Shown one piece after another: positions 54,248-63,142 of a stretch of DNA of 64,000 bases. The DNA is from UBA2210 sp036825195. GTDB taxonomy: Bacteria > Desulfobacterota > Syntrophia > Syntrophales > UBA2210. Below the pieces are notes generated by a model. The model saw nothing but the letters and a program-made list of their open reading frames with translations. It was not told where the DNA came from and did not search any database. Where the stretch lies: contig DAISYQ010000003.1 of the NCBI GenBank assembly GCA_036825195.1, positions 1 to 64,000 of the forward strand, in the 5' to 3' direction. A program made the translations under genes and the position numbers. Position 1 is the stretch's first letter; each line of letters starts with the position of its first letter.

Positions 54248-55210
54248 TTATGTAGTGCGCTTCAACGATGAGGATGGAAGGGTGAAGCGGTAGCAGTATC
54301 CGGCCAGATCAGGGATGCCGTCGATAGCCCTGCGGGCGTCGTCTTCGCTCTCTGCACTGATAAGAGAGGCAAGACTCGAGATGAACTTTGCGCCCCCATC
54401 GTCCACGCCATCAACGGGACCGAAGCAGCCCCGGCAGGGGGTATTCACCCTGATGCATGTTTCGCCGCATCCTGACCGGGTGGCCGGTCCGAAGCAGAGG
54501 ATACCCTGTGCCAGGAAACACAGATCATCGTCCGCTTCGATCTCGTGTACCCTTTTGAACTCGGAGATCTCCAGCCGCGTTGGTTTTGATGTGTTCCGGG
54601 GACACATGTCACAGAGCGGTTTGCCGGGTGCGAGGGTTGCACCTCTGGGGGGTAGTTTATCTTCCAGGACGGCGAAGATCGCGTTTGCGATCAGATCAGG
54701 GGGGGGCGGACATCCCGGCAGGTAATAATCCACGGCAATGATATCGTCGACCGGATACACTCGTTCATAAAACCGAGGCAGGGTGAGCGTGTTTCCGTTT
54801 ACAGTTATTTCCGGCTGCGGTCTGTTGTTGTTCGGATTTACCACCGTCGGCGCGTCTTTGTAGACCCAATCGAATATGTCCTCTTTTGAACGGAAATTCG
54901 CCATGCCAGGAGTACCTCCGAAGCACGCGCAGGCACCGAAAGCCAGCACAATCTGTGATTTTTCTCTCAACACCTTGGCCATCTCTTCCTGTTCCGAATT
55001 TCGAATGGAACCGTTGAGAATGGAAAGGGCGATCTCACCCTTTTCCATCTTCCTGATGCTTTCATATTTGAAGTCCAATGCAACCGGCCAAAGTACGATA
55101 TCCACCGCATCGGCAACCGTCAGGATGACTTCATTCAGGTCCACGATGGCTTCGTCACAGCCGCCGCAAGCTGTCATCCAGTAAATAGCTACCTTGGGTT
55201 TGTCTGCCAT
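54248..55210 (-). CDS. Cytoplasmic [NiFe]-hydrogenase small subunit (MvhG-like)
   Basis: 320 aa, no signal peptide. Proximal cluster ligands: YWMTACGGCDEAI, FGACACFGG and LPGCPPPPDLI; further clusters: CDMCPRN, RSGCGETCIRVNTPCRGCFG. It relays electrons from the NiFe centre to MvhD. GGAGGAG before the ATG. Confidence 0.93.
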   Translation of the reverse strand: MADKPKVAIYWMTACGGCDEAIVDLNEVILTVADAVDIVLWPVALDFKYESIRKMEKGEIALSILNGSIRNSEQEEMAKVLREKSQIVLAFGACACFGGTPGMANFRSKEDIFDWVYKDAPTVVNPNNNRPQPEITVNGNTLTLPRFYERVYPVDDIIAVDYYLPGCPPPPDLIANAIFAVLEDKLPPRGATLAPGKPLCDMCPRNTSKPTRLEISEFKRVHEIEADDDLCFLAQGILCFGPATRSGCGETCIRVNTPCRGCFGPVDGVDDGGAKFISSLASLISAESEDDARRAIDGIPDLAGYCYRFTLPSSSLKRTT

Positions 55211-55267
55211 AATATCTCCTCCAGTTCTGCCCTATCATACTGATGCAGTTATATGATTCTCCACGAC

Positions 55268-55663
55268 TTATACCGTGGGTAAAAGGGGTCCCAAATCTTT
55301 GATTGTCTCTTTCATCTCCTCCATAATAACAGGGATCCGGGAACCGTCCGGGTCCAGGCCGAGTTCAATCCTCAGGCGTCCGGGCTCGATACCGAATTTC
55401 TCGAGCGTTTTGTGCAGGAGAAATACCCGTTTTCTGGCCTGGTAATTTCCTGTCTGAAAATGGCATTCCTTATCCGAGCAACCGAGAATAAGCACTCCAT
55501 CGGCTCCTTCCCTGAAGGCATCGATAACATGCGTGGTATCCACCTGGCCGCTGCAGGTCACCGGAATCAGGTTGTGGATCGTTCCGTTCCAGCCCTCTCC
55601 ATTCAAATAGCCCCACCCGAACTTACAGGAGAAACATATCAGTTTGGGGGTGAAATCTTTCAT
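55268..55663 (-). CDS. mvhD: MvhD-like [2Fe-2S] protein
   Basis: 131 aa. CFSCKFGWG, VTCSGQVD and GCSDKECHFQTGN supply the cysteines of the MvhD/FrhD-type [2Fe-2S] domain. In methanogens MvhD links the Mvh hydrogenase to HdrA. Here the adjacent upstream gene encodes a GltD-like flavoprotein in place of HdrA. AAGGAGG precedes the ATG. Confidence 0.9.
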   Translation of the reverse strand: MKDFTPKLICFSCKFGWGYLNGEGWNGTIHNLIPVTCSGQVDTTHVIDAFREGADGVLILGCSDKECHFQTGNYQARKRVFLLHKTLEKFGIEPGRLRIELGLDPDGSRIPVIMEEMKETIKDLGPLLPTV

Positions 55664-55691
55664 CGTATCCTCCTTATGAACAATGAATCGC

Positions 55692-57491
55692 TCAGAGCGA
55701 AGCGTAGACCTTCGTTATCTTATCTTCCATGTCGGAACCGCTCAGTTCTCGTGCGCCGGCCGGACAGGCGGCAACGCACATACCGCATGCCTTGCATTTG
55801 AAAATGTCCGTCGTCGATATGAGGTGACCGTCTGCTTCCTTCAACTGTGCTGCATCATAGTTGCAGGTAGCGACGCATATGCCGCAGCCACTGCACAGAT
55901 TCTCACGGACCACTACCGTCGGGAATTCATCTTGCATTCCTATGGATATGCAGGCCTTGCATGAAGCACAAGGGCCGCAGCACAGGCATCGCCGGGCTTC
56001 CTCTATCGCCTCTTTCAGGGTGAATCCTCTTTCATAGAGCTGAAAGTGCAGGCGTTCATCCGCCGGGATCCATTCCACATCGGGCTCCCGCTTGAAATTT
56101 TCGTCCTTCAACTGCGGAATCGCGGATCCTTCGAACTGCTTCTTCCTCCCGGCCCTGACGTCTACACCCTTGAGATACCGTTCGATCGACACCGCAGCTT
56201 CCTGTCCTTCGTGCATTGCGTCCACCATAAAACCGATTCTTCTCACATCTCCGCCGATAAAGACCCAGTCTTTTGTTGCGCTTTGAAAAGTGAGAGGGTC
56301 GACGGTCAACCGGCCGTTTTCATCCAGCAACCCTTCGTTCTGGAGGAATGCTCTGTCGGGTTCCTGACCGACCGTGATAATCAGCACATCTCCATTCAGG
56401 GTGATCATATCGCTCGCGTCAAAAGCAGGGTTGAATCTCCCCTTTCCGTCAAAAACCCTGGTACATCTCGGAGATTCTATACCCGTAAATTTTCCGTCTT
56501 CACCGAGAATCTTGCTGACCCCGCGTGAGTAGACAATACCGATTCCCTCTTCCCAGGCGCCGTGAATCTCTTCCTCATCGGCAGGAATGCCGTCTTTCAG
56601 TGATTTGTCCTCGCACTCAAGGGCGACCACGGTAACTTCTCCCCCCAGTCGCCTCGCCGTACGCGCCACATCAAAGGCAACGTTGCCGCCGCCGATAACG
56701 ATGACTTTTTTGTTGCCGATATAATCACGAACCAGTATCCCCCGGCTCACTTCGTACAGAAACGTCTGGCCGTATAGTATGTTTTCCAGATCCTGGTTAT
56801 CGAGCACCTTCCGGTCGAAGGTAAGCACCCGGGGAGCGGATGTACCCTTGGCGATAAAGACAGCTTTGAAACCGTCTCTTTGGAGTTTTCCGAGGGTCAG
56901 GGCTTTTTCCCCGACCTTGGTGTTGTATTTTACCTCGATACCGGCGACCCTCAGGATGTTCTCTATCACTCTCTGTAGCACCAGTTTTGGCAGACGGTAG
57001 TGGGGAATAAGCCACAGGGCTCCCCCCAGCCGGTTGGTGGCTTCGAAGATGGTTACCCGGTAGCCCTTCTTGCTCAGGTCAAATGCACACATCAACCCTC
57101 CCGGCCCCCCACCGACTACCGCCACATTTCCCTTATCCTTGATGACATCGAGTTCTTTCTTATGGTCGAGATGATCCAAATAAGAATCAGACAGAAAACG
57201 CTTCAGAAGCCTTCGTCTGATAGCCCCTCCCTTGCTCTGATAGTTGCAGGCCAGTTCGCAAATGCCGCACACAAAGCCGCACACCGGAAAGAGAGGGTTG
57301 TTTTCAAACAGGTAATCCCCGATCTGTATCAACCCTGCTTTGGCTTCTTCGGGGTCTCCCGGTAGCAGAGACATAAGTACGTTTGTTCGCTGGATGTCCT
57401 CGTTGATCGGACACCGCTCCTGGCAGGGGGGGAGGAGTTGTTTGACTGCTGGTTCCACACACGCCTCGCCAAGATTCATTGTTTTCCACAT
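55692..57491 (-). CDS. GltD/HdrA-like iron-sulfur flavoprotein oxidoreductase
   Basis: 599 aa. N-terminal Fer4_20 domain with CQERC (23-27) and CGFVCGICELAC (71-82). FAD site VAVVGGGPGGLMCA (about 124-137). NAD(P) site VIVIGGGNVAFDVART with a GGGNVA motif. C-terminal CLCCGPCASCKAC, then two ferredoxin motifs CSGCGICVATC and CKACGMCVAAC. It resembles NADPH:glutamate-synthase beta subunits and NfnB more than HdrA. As first gene of the hydrogenase operon it should be the site where H2 electrons meet NAD(P) and ferredoxin; bifurcation is inference. Confidence 0.85.
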   Translation of the reverse strand: MWKTMNLGEACVEPAVKQLLPPCQERCPINEDIQRTNVLMSLLPGDPEEAKAGLIQIGDYLFENNPLFPVCGFVCGICELACNYQSKGGAIRRRLLKRFLSDSYLDHLDHKKELDVIKDKGNVAVVGGGPGGLMCAFDLSKKGYRVTIFEATNRLGGALWLIPHYRLPKLVLQRVIENILRVAGIEVKYNTKVGEKALTLGKLQRDGFKAVFIAKGTSAPRVLTFDRKVLDNQDLENILYGQTFLYEVSRGILVRDYIGNKKVIVIGGGNVAFDVARTARRLGGEVTVVALECEDKSLKDGIPADEEEIHGAWEEGIGIVYSRGVSKILGEDGKFTGIESPRCTRVFDGKGRFNPAFDASDMITLNGDVLIITVGQEPDRAFLQNEGLLDENGRLTVDPLTFQSATKDWVFIGGDVRRIGFMVDAMHEGQEAAVSIERYLKGVDVRAGRKKQFEGSAIPQLKDENFKREPDVEWIPADERLHFQLYERGFTLKEAIEEARRCLCCGPCASCKACISIGMQDEFPTVVVRENLCSGCGICVATCNYDAAQLKEADGHLISTTDIFKCKACGMCVAACPAGARELSGSDMEDKITKVYASL

Positions 57492-57553
57492 TGTGATTCC
57501 TCCTCACATTAGGGCTTTCCCAGGTAACAACCAAGTACATTACAGTAAAATTC

Positions 57554-57569
57554 AGCAATAGTAGTGCCA
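57554..57569 (-). promoter_or_regulatory. Sigma-54 (-24/-12) promoter of the cytoplasmic hydrogenase operon
   Basis: On the minus strand TGGCAC (57569-57564), five bases, TTGCT (57558-57554): consensus TGGCACN5TTGCW with exact spacing. Transcription would start near 57543, about 50 bp before the flavoprotein ATG at 57491. Confidence 0.7.
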
Positions 57570-57633
57570 TGAGAGAATCGTTATGGATTTTAGCAAGATA
57601 GTTCCACCAAAGATTTTCGTTATATAAGGGGAG

Positions 57634-57648
57634 GGGGAATATTTCCCC
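57634..57648. promoter_or_regulatory. 15-bp palindrome, possible enhancer for the sigma-54 promoter
   Basis: GGGGAA-TAT-TTCCCC, perfect arms, centred about 98 bp upstream of the predicted start. Enhancer-binding proteins typically bind such dyads 80-150 bp upstream. The wider region also has AAGGGGA (57626-57632) mirrored by TCCCCTT (57666-57672). Confidence 0.5.
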
Positions 57649-57773
57649 GTCAATGGGTCGTATTGTCCCCTTCAGATACCCTTGTTTGAGAATTTTTCGG
57701 GCATCGATCCGGCACCAAGAATGCACCGCAAGGGCAGGAGCGTTTTTCAAGACCCTTATTTTGTGATATGGAA

Positions 57774-57810
57774 CAGGGAATGAAGAACAGGGAATGAAGA
57801 ACAGGGATAT
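57774..57810. repeat. 14-bp tandem repeat before radical SAM gene
   Basis: The unit GAACAGGGAATGAA occurs twice in a row, followed by a partial third GAACAGGGA that serves as ribosome site for the ATG at 57815. It creates extra in-frame ATGs upstream. Confidence 0.7.
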
Positions 57811-57814
57811 CACT

Positions 57815-58735
57815 ATGACTGAGCCGTCCTATGTAACCCTGCACCGGGAAGGAAAACTTCTCGAATGCCTGGATCGTGCGATTGAGTTAATGCGGGGATG
57901 CATTCTCTGTCCCCGGGAATGTTATGCTGATCGACTTTCAGGAGAGACGGGTTTCTGCCGTACGGGGCGAAAGGCCATCGTGGCAAGCACGCATCCCCAT
58001 TTCGGGGAAGAGGCACCTCTGGTCGGCATGGGAGGATCAGGCACGATCTTCTTCAGTTCCTGTAATCTGCTGTGCACCTTTTGCCAGAATTTTGATATCA
58101 GCCATGCCATAACGGGTAATCGGGTAAGACCGGAAGAGCTTGCCACCATGATGCTCGGTTTGCAGCGAAGGGGGTGTCACAATATCAACTTTGTGACGCC
58201 AAGCCACGTGGTGCCCCAGATTCTGGAGGGGCTGATTCCGGCCGTAGAGAGGGGTCTCCATATCCCTCTTGTTTATAACACGGGAGGGTATGACAAGGCT
58301 GAAACCCTGGAAATGCTCGATGGCATCTTCGATATCTACATGCCCGATTTCAAATTCTGGGATACGAAGTGGGCGGAGCGGTTCTGTGATGCACCGGATT
58401 ACCGAATCCATGCCATGGCGGCAATTAAAGAAATGCATCGGCAGGTCGGAGATCTCGTGATTGACCGATCGGGAGTTGCCGTAAAGGGTCTGCTTGTACG
58501 CCATCTGGTCATGCCGAACGATATGGCCGGTACCGGAGAGATCATGCGTTTTCTGGCGGATGAGATATCCCGAGATACCTATGTCAACATCATGGACCAG
58601 TATCACCCCTGCGGAACGGCAATCAACGATCCGGTGATAGGCCGCCGGATCACCGGAGAAGAATTTTCCCGGGCTCTCCGTCTGACAAAATCCAGCGGCC
58701 TGCATCGTCTCGATTCGAGGAGCCGACCTGAATAG
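57815..58735 (+). CDS. Radical SAM protein, PflA-like (COG1313 type), copy 2
   Basis: 306 aa. Cluster motif CNLLCTFCQNFDISH near 85, extra N-terminal cysteines CILCPRECYADRLSGETGFC near 28-48, and the same overall plan as 24874-25839 (VYNTGGYDKAETLEMLDG, DIYMPDFKFWD). Divergent from the hydrogenase operon and upstream of fdn, but its link to them is unknown; related genes often sit beside hydrogenase or formate genes in anaerobes. ATG 57815 has AGGGA 7 bp upstream; 57794 is an alternative. Confidence 0.87.
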   Translation: MTEPSYVTLHREGKLLECLDRAIELMRGCILCPRECYADRLSGETGFCRTGRKAIVASTHPHFGEEAPLVGMGGSGTIFFSSCNLLCTFCQNFDISHAITGNRVRPEELATMMLGLQRRGCHNINFVTPSHVVPQILEGLIPAVERGLHIPLVYNTGGYDKAETLEMLDGIFDIYMPDFKFWDTKWAERFCDAPDYRIHAMAAIKEMHRQVGDLVIDRSGVAVKGLLVRHLVMPNDMAGTGEIMRFLADEISRDTYVNIMDQYHPCGTAINDPVIGRRITGEEFSRALRLTKSSGLHRLDSRSRPE

Positions 58736-58827
58736 CAATACGGTTTGAATCCGGACTTCGACAACAGTTCATTTATTCATTCCATTCGTTCTTGATGCCA
58801 GCAAGGGGAGAGTTTCTGCTTAACACC

Positions 58828-58847
58828 TTATGTCAAAAATGGCATAA
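58828..58847 (+). promoter_or_regulatory. Inverted repeat upstream of fdn promoter
   Basis: TTATGTC-N6-GGCATAA: one mismatch from the TTATGCC-N6-GGCATAA pattern. It begins 55 bp upstream of the -35 of the first promoter-like element. Same motif type as at 52147-52166 (group 1 hydrogenase) and 3644-3663. Confidence 0.45.
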
Positions 58848-58872
58848 CATATATAAATCATTAGCGAACCCC

Positions 58873-58967
58873 GATAAAGGTCTTGACAAAGCTCTCCGCA
58901 TACTATATGAGCTGACCAACGGTCAGTCTTAGCTTTTGTGCCTTAGTTACAATCATAAACTGTTTCA
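58873..58967 (+). repeat. fdn leader tandem duplication, copy 1
   Basis: Contains ATAAAG, TCTTGACA (-35, TTGACA at 58883-58888), 17-bp spacer, TATGAG (58906-58911), palindrome CTGACCAACGGTCAG, then TTTGTGCCT and CTGTTTCA. Each landmark recurs 107-108 bp later. This copy has the better promoter. Confidence 0.75.
58912..58926. promoter_or_regulatory. TetR-type palindromic operator 1 of fdn leader
   Basis: CTGACCAACGGTCAG: arms CTGACC/GGTCAG around three bases, immediately downstream of the -10 and therefore over the start site. GACC-N3-GGTC dyads are typical of TetR-family repressors. No TetR gene is in the window. Confidence 0.6.
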
Positions 58968-58980
58968 CTTTTAAATTATT

Positions 58981-59074
58981 AATAAAGATCTTGATTAAGG
59001 TTGCTGTGTGCCATGTTAACTGACCGACGGTCAGACAAGGGTTTGTGCCTAGGTTGCGATCGAAAGCTGTTTCA
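58981..59074 (+). repeat. fdn leader tandem duplication, copy 2
   Basis: ATAAAG, TCTTGATT (-35 degenerate), spacer, TGTTAA (weak -10 at 59014-59019), palindrome CTGACCGACGGTCAG, TTTGTGCCT, CTGTTTCA in the same order as copy 1. The promoter hexamers have decayed but the palindrome is kept. Confidence 0.75.
59020..59034. promoter_or_regulatory. TetR-type palindromic operator 2 of fdn leader
   Basis: CTGACCGACGGTCAG is a perfect palindrome (7-bp arms around one A), 108 bp after operator 1. Two equal sites about ten helical turns apart could bind two dimers or allow looping. Confidence 0.6.
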
Positions 59075-59262
59075 TTGAAAAATCATAACTACTTGAAGAT
59101 GCATGCAAAACTACTGCTCTCCGATCCTCTGTTTCTACCGGGTTTTCCCCATGAAAAGAGGACAATGGGTATGGCGGGAAACGGCCGTGCCTTCCGTGAT
59201 TGAAAAGGAGAACAATCGGGTTACTATTCGTTCGATTAAAACTTGAGGAAGGAGAGCACGTT

Positions 59263-62200
59263 ATGGATGTCAGCAGAAGAGGCTTCTTAAAGATATCCGG
59301 TACTGCGCTGGTGGCAAGCGGTATCGGTATCAATTTGAAGCCGGTAGCAGCCCACGCAGAACCTTTAAAGATCAAGTACGCAAAAGAGACCACCACGATC
59401 TGCCCTTACTGTGCCGTTGGATGCGGAATCATCGTTTCTACTCGAGATGGGAAGGTCATCAACACGGAAGGGGACCCCGATCATCCTGTAAATCAAGGCT
59501 CGCTCTGTAGTAAGGGAGGGTCCATCTACCAGCTTTCCGTTAATAAAAACCGTCTTGAAAGACCCCTCTACCGGGCACCCTATTCCGACAAATGGGAGGA
59601 AAAATCCTGGGAATGGATGATCGATAAGATCGCCGAGAACGTCAAAAAAAGCAGGGATGCGAGCTTTACCGCAATAAATGCAAAGGGTCAAGTGGTGAAC
59701 CGGACCAACGGCATCGCCTCCGTGGGTAGTGCCGCCATGGATAATGAAGAGTGCTTCATCTATCAAAAATTCCTGAGGGGGTTGGGTCTGGTATATATCG
59801 AACATCAGGCCCGTATCTGACACTCCGCGACTGTTGCGGCTCTGGCAGAGTCGTTCGGACGCGGTGCGATGACCAATCACTGGATCGATATCCAGTACAG
59901 TGATTGTATTTTGATAATGGGCAGCAATGCTGCTTCAAACCATCCGATTTCATTCAAGTATGTGACCAAGGCGATGGAGAGGGGTGCAAAACTGATCAGT
60001 GTCGATCCCAGGTTCACTCAGACATCTTCAAAGGCCAACATCTATGCCTCACTGCGATCGGGAAGCGATATCGCCTTCCTGGGCGGTATGATCAACCATA
60101 TCCTCGAAAACAACCTGATCCAGGAAAAGTATGTCAAGTACTATACTAATGCTCCGTTCTTGGTGAATCCCGACTTCAAATTACCCGGAGATAACAACGG
60201 CATATTTTCCGGTCTCAACGGTTCCAAGTATGATAAGACCTCGTGGTCCTTCCAGACGGGTATGGACGGCGTTGTCAAAAAGGACATGAGCCTCAAAGAT
60301 CCCAACTGTGTGTATCAGCTCATGAAGAGGCATTATTCGCGGTATAATCTGGATATCGTTTCTCGGATCACCGGCACGCCGAAGGAAAAGCTCATCGAAG
60401 TCTATAAGGAGTATGCAAAGACCGGTGCGGTGGGAAAAGCGGGAACGATCATGTATGCCATGGGGTGGACCCAGCATACGGTGGGTGTCCAGAATATCAG
60501 GACTATGAGCATCATTCAGCTCCTTCTCGGGAATATGGGTGTTACCGGCGGCGGCGTCAATGCCCTCAGAGGCGAATCCAACGTCCAGGGTTCAACTGAT
60601 CACTGTCTCCTTTACCATATTCTGCCAGGATACCTGCAGACGCCGACGGCATCTCTGCCTTCGCTGGGAGCATACAATGAGAAGAATACACCGAAGACGA
60701 AGGAACCGAAAAGCCTGAACTGGTGGAGCAACAAACCGAAATATATAGCCAGCCTATTGAGGGCTCATTACGGTACAAAGACTACCCTTGAGGAGGCATA
60801 CAACTACTTGCCGAAGCTCGATGACGGCAAGAACTATTCATGGCTGAGTCTCTTCGACGCCATGTACAAGGGGCAGTTCACCGGTTTCTTCGCCTGGGGA
60901 CAGAACCCCGCCTGCAGCGGTGCCAGCTCCAACAAGACCCGGCAGGCCATGGGGAAGCTCGACTGGATGGTCAACGTCAATATCTTCGACAACGAAACCG
61001 GCTCCTTCTGGAAAGGACCCGGAATGGACCCGAAGAAGATCAAAACAGAGGTATTCATGCTTCCCTGCTCCGCTTCGATTGAGAAGGAGGGGTCGATCAC
61101 CAACAGCGGCCGCTGGATGCAGTGGCGGTATAAAGCAGTCGATTCTCCGGGAGAGGCCATACCTGACGGTGAAATCATCTCGGAACTCTTTTACCGGATC
61201 AAGGAGCTGTACGAAAAGGAAGGAGGCCCTCTGAAAGAGGCTTTCACGAAGATGACATGGGATTACGGCCCCAAGGATGTGGACGGCAGGATCCGGCACT
61301 TGGATGCCCACTATATCGCCAAGGAGATCAACGGCTACTTCCTTGAAGACAAAGAGATCAAGGGGACGCTGTACAAGAAGGGCACGCTGGTTCCGAGTTT
61401 CGCTTTTCTCCAGGACGACGGTTCCACTTCCTCCGGAAATTGGCTCTACTGCAATTCCTATACCGATAAGGGGAACATGGCGGCCAGACGTAATAAAAAG
61501 GATAAATCCGGTGTCGGCCTCTATCCCGAATGGGCATGGTGCTGGCCGGTCAACCGCAGGATCATCTATAACGGCGCCTCCGTCGATCCGGAAACGGGGA
61601 GACCATGGGACTCAAAACACCCCGTTATCATGTGGGACGGGGGCAAGTGGATCGGCGATGTCCCGGACGGCGTTGCCGCGCCGGGTGCCGGAAGACCTCC
61701 TTTCATCATGAAACCCCACGGCGTCGGTTCGATCTTCGGTCCCGGTCTGGCGGACGGACCCTTCCCGGAGCACTATGAGCCTCTGGAAAGTCCCGCCGAG
61801 AAAAACGCCCTGTCAAAACAGGTTATCAATCCCACAATCAAACGGTGGGATAAGGATGGAACGGGAACGAATGTGGATGCAAAGGCAAGTTGCGATCCGA
61901 AATATCCGATCATCTGTTCGACCTACCGGGTGAGCGAACACTGGCAGACCGGTCTCATGACCAGGTGGTGTCCGTGGCTCGCGGAGATGCAGCCCTCCAT
62001 GTTTGTAGAGATGGGAACCGAGCTTGCCAAGAATAAGGGAATCAAGAACGGCGAGATCGTTACCGTGAAATCGGTGCGGGGACAGGTCGATGCCGTGGCG
62101 ATCGTGACGGAACGGTGGAAACCCTTCACTATCGACGGTAATACGGTTCATGAGGTCGGGATTCCATGGCACTACGGCTGGGTTACCACAAAGATGAGGG

Positions 62201-62343
62201 AATACGTCCATGGCGACAAGAAACCGGAGATCTTCACCTTCGGTGATTCCGCCAACATCGTAACCCCATTCATCGGAGACGCCAATACCATGATTCCGGA
62301 AAGTAAGGCATTCATGGTAAATGTGGAAAGGAAGGAGGTGTAA
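59263..62343 (+). CDS. fdnG: Selenocysteine-containing formate dehydrogenase-N alpha subunit
   Basis: 1026 aa including selenocysteine at residue 186, encoded by TGA 59818-59820; the frame is open on both sides and the local sequence EHQARI-U-HSATVAALAESFG matches the FdnG active site. Tat signal SRRGFLKISGTALVASG at residues 4-20. Fe4S4 ligands CPYCAVGCG and SLCSKGG near 47-85. C-terminal molybdopterin-binding domain near 850-1026. Oxidises formate to CO2 (or the reverse) in the periplasm using bis-MGD with Mo or W. ATG 59263 has AAGGAGAG upstream. Genes named elsewhere as two pieces split at the TGA are one gene. Confidence 0.95.
59818..59853 (+). promoter_or_regulatory. UGA selenocysteine codon with SECIS-like hairpin
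   Basis: Seven bases after the TGA, CGACT (59828-59832) pairs with AGTCG (59849-59853); an upper stem TGC/GCA (59835-59837/59845-59847) closes the loop GGCTCTG. The E. coli fdhF element has the same upper TGC/GCA stem and a similar GU-containing loop for SelB binding. Confidence 0.85.
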
Positions 62344-62346
62344 GCC

Positions 62347-63141
62347 ATGTCTGAGAAAATCAAACTCTGTGATCTCTCAAAGTGTACCGGATGCAGGGGA
62401 TGTCAACTCGCGTGCAAACAGTGGAACCAACTGCCGGCGAAGCAGACCGTCAATATCGGAACATATCAAAATCCTCCTGATCTTCAGCCGAACACCTGGA
62501 ATGTAGTACGATTTCAAGAAATAGTCGATAATGGCAGAATAGATTGGCTCTTCAGACATGATGCCTGCATGCACTGTACGGACGCAGCCTGTGTGAAGGT
62601 TTGCCCGAGTGGCGGTCTGTCTCACACCGAGTACGGAACCGTCGCCCTTGACAACAGCAAGTGTATTGGGTGCAAGGAATGTGTCTCTGCGTGTCCCTTT
62701 GAGGTGCCTCGATATGATCCCGAAACCGACAAGGTCCGCAAATGTGATCTTTGTTATTCCAGAATCGACAATGCGATGGAACCGGCCTGCGTCAAAACCT
62801 GTCCCACCGGAGCCCTGCGTTTCGGCGATAAGGATGAGATGCTGAGCGTGGCGTACGCGAGGGTCAAGGAACTGGGTGGAGATGCCTCTGTTTATGGAGA
62901 CACCTTTGTAGGCGGAACACACATGGTATATGTCCTTCCGCGGAGAGCGGGTATCTATGACGGGCTTCCTGAAAAACCGCGGGTTCCGCTTTCTGTGATC
63001 GCATGGAAAGACTGGCTCAAACCGCTCAGCCTGCTTGCGGCCGGCGGTGTCCTCGCGGGGTCCTTCTTACATTACATTACCCACGGTCCCAAAGACACCG
63101 GTGGCGATGGGGACCAGACACGAACGGAAGGGGGCGAATAA
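62347..63141 (+). CDS. fdnH: Formate dehydrogenase-N iron-sulfur (beta) subunit
   Basis: 264 aa. Four ferredoxin-type cysteine groups: CTGCRGCQLACKQW, CMHCTDAACVKVC, CIGCKECVSACPFEVP and CDLCYSR...CVKTCPTGAL. A C-terminal transmembrane helix (LSLLAAGGVLAGSFLHYI) anchors it with the cytochrome. It carries electrons from FdnG to FdnI and is exported with FdnG. A strong GGAGG site lies before the ATG, 3 bp after fdnG. Confidence 0.95.
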   Translation: MSEKIKLCDLSKCTGCRGCQLACKQWNQLPAKQTVNIGTYQNPPDLQPNTWNVVRFQEIVDNGRIDWLFRHDACMHCTDAACVKVCPSGGLSHTEYGTVALDNSKCIGCKECVSACPFEVPRYDPETDKVRKCDLCYSRIDNAMEPACVKTCPTGALRFGDKDEMLSVAYARVKELGGDASVYGDTFVGGTHMVYVLPRRAGIYDGLPEKPRVPLSVIAWKDWLKPLSLLAAGGVLAGSFLHYITHGPKDTGGDGDQTRTEGGE

Positions 63142-63142
63142 C

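Noticed and set aside
42176..57491. NiFeSe hydrogenase (selenocysteine in a large subunit)
   Set aside because: Both large subunits show Cys in all four ligand positions (CGVC and DPCxxC) and have no in-frame TGA near the C-terminus.
59818..59820. Stop codon splitting formate dehydrogenase alpha into two genes or a pseudogene
   Set aside because: Both sides are in the same frame, the residue context is the FdnG selenocysteine site, and a SECIS-like hairpin follows.
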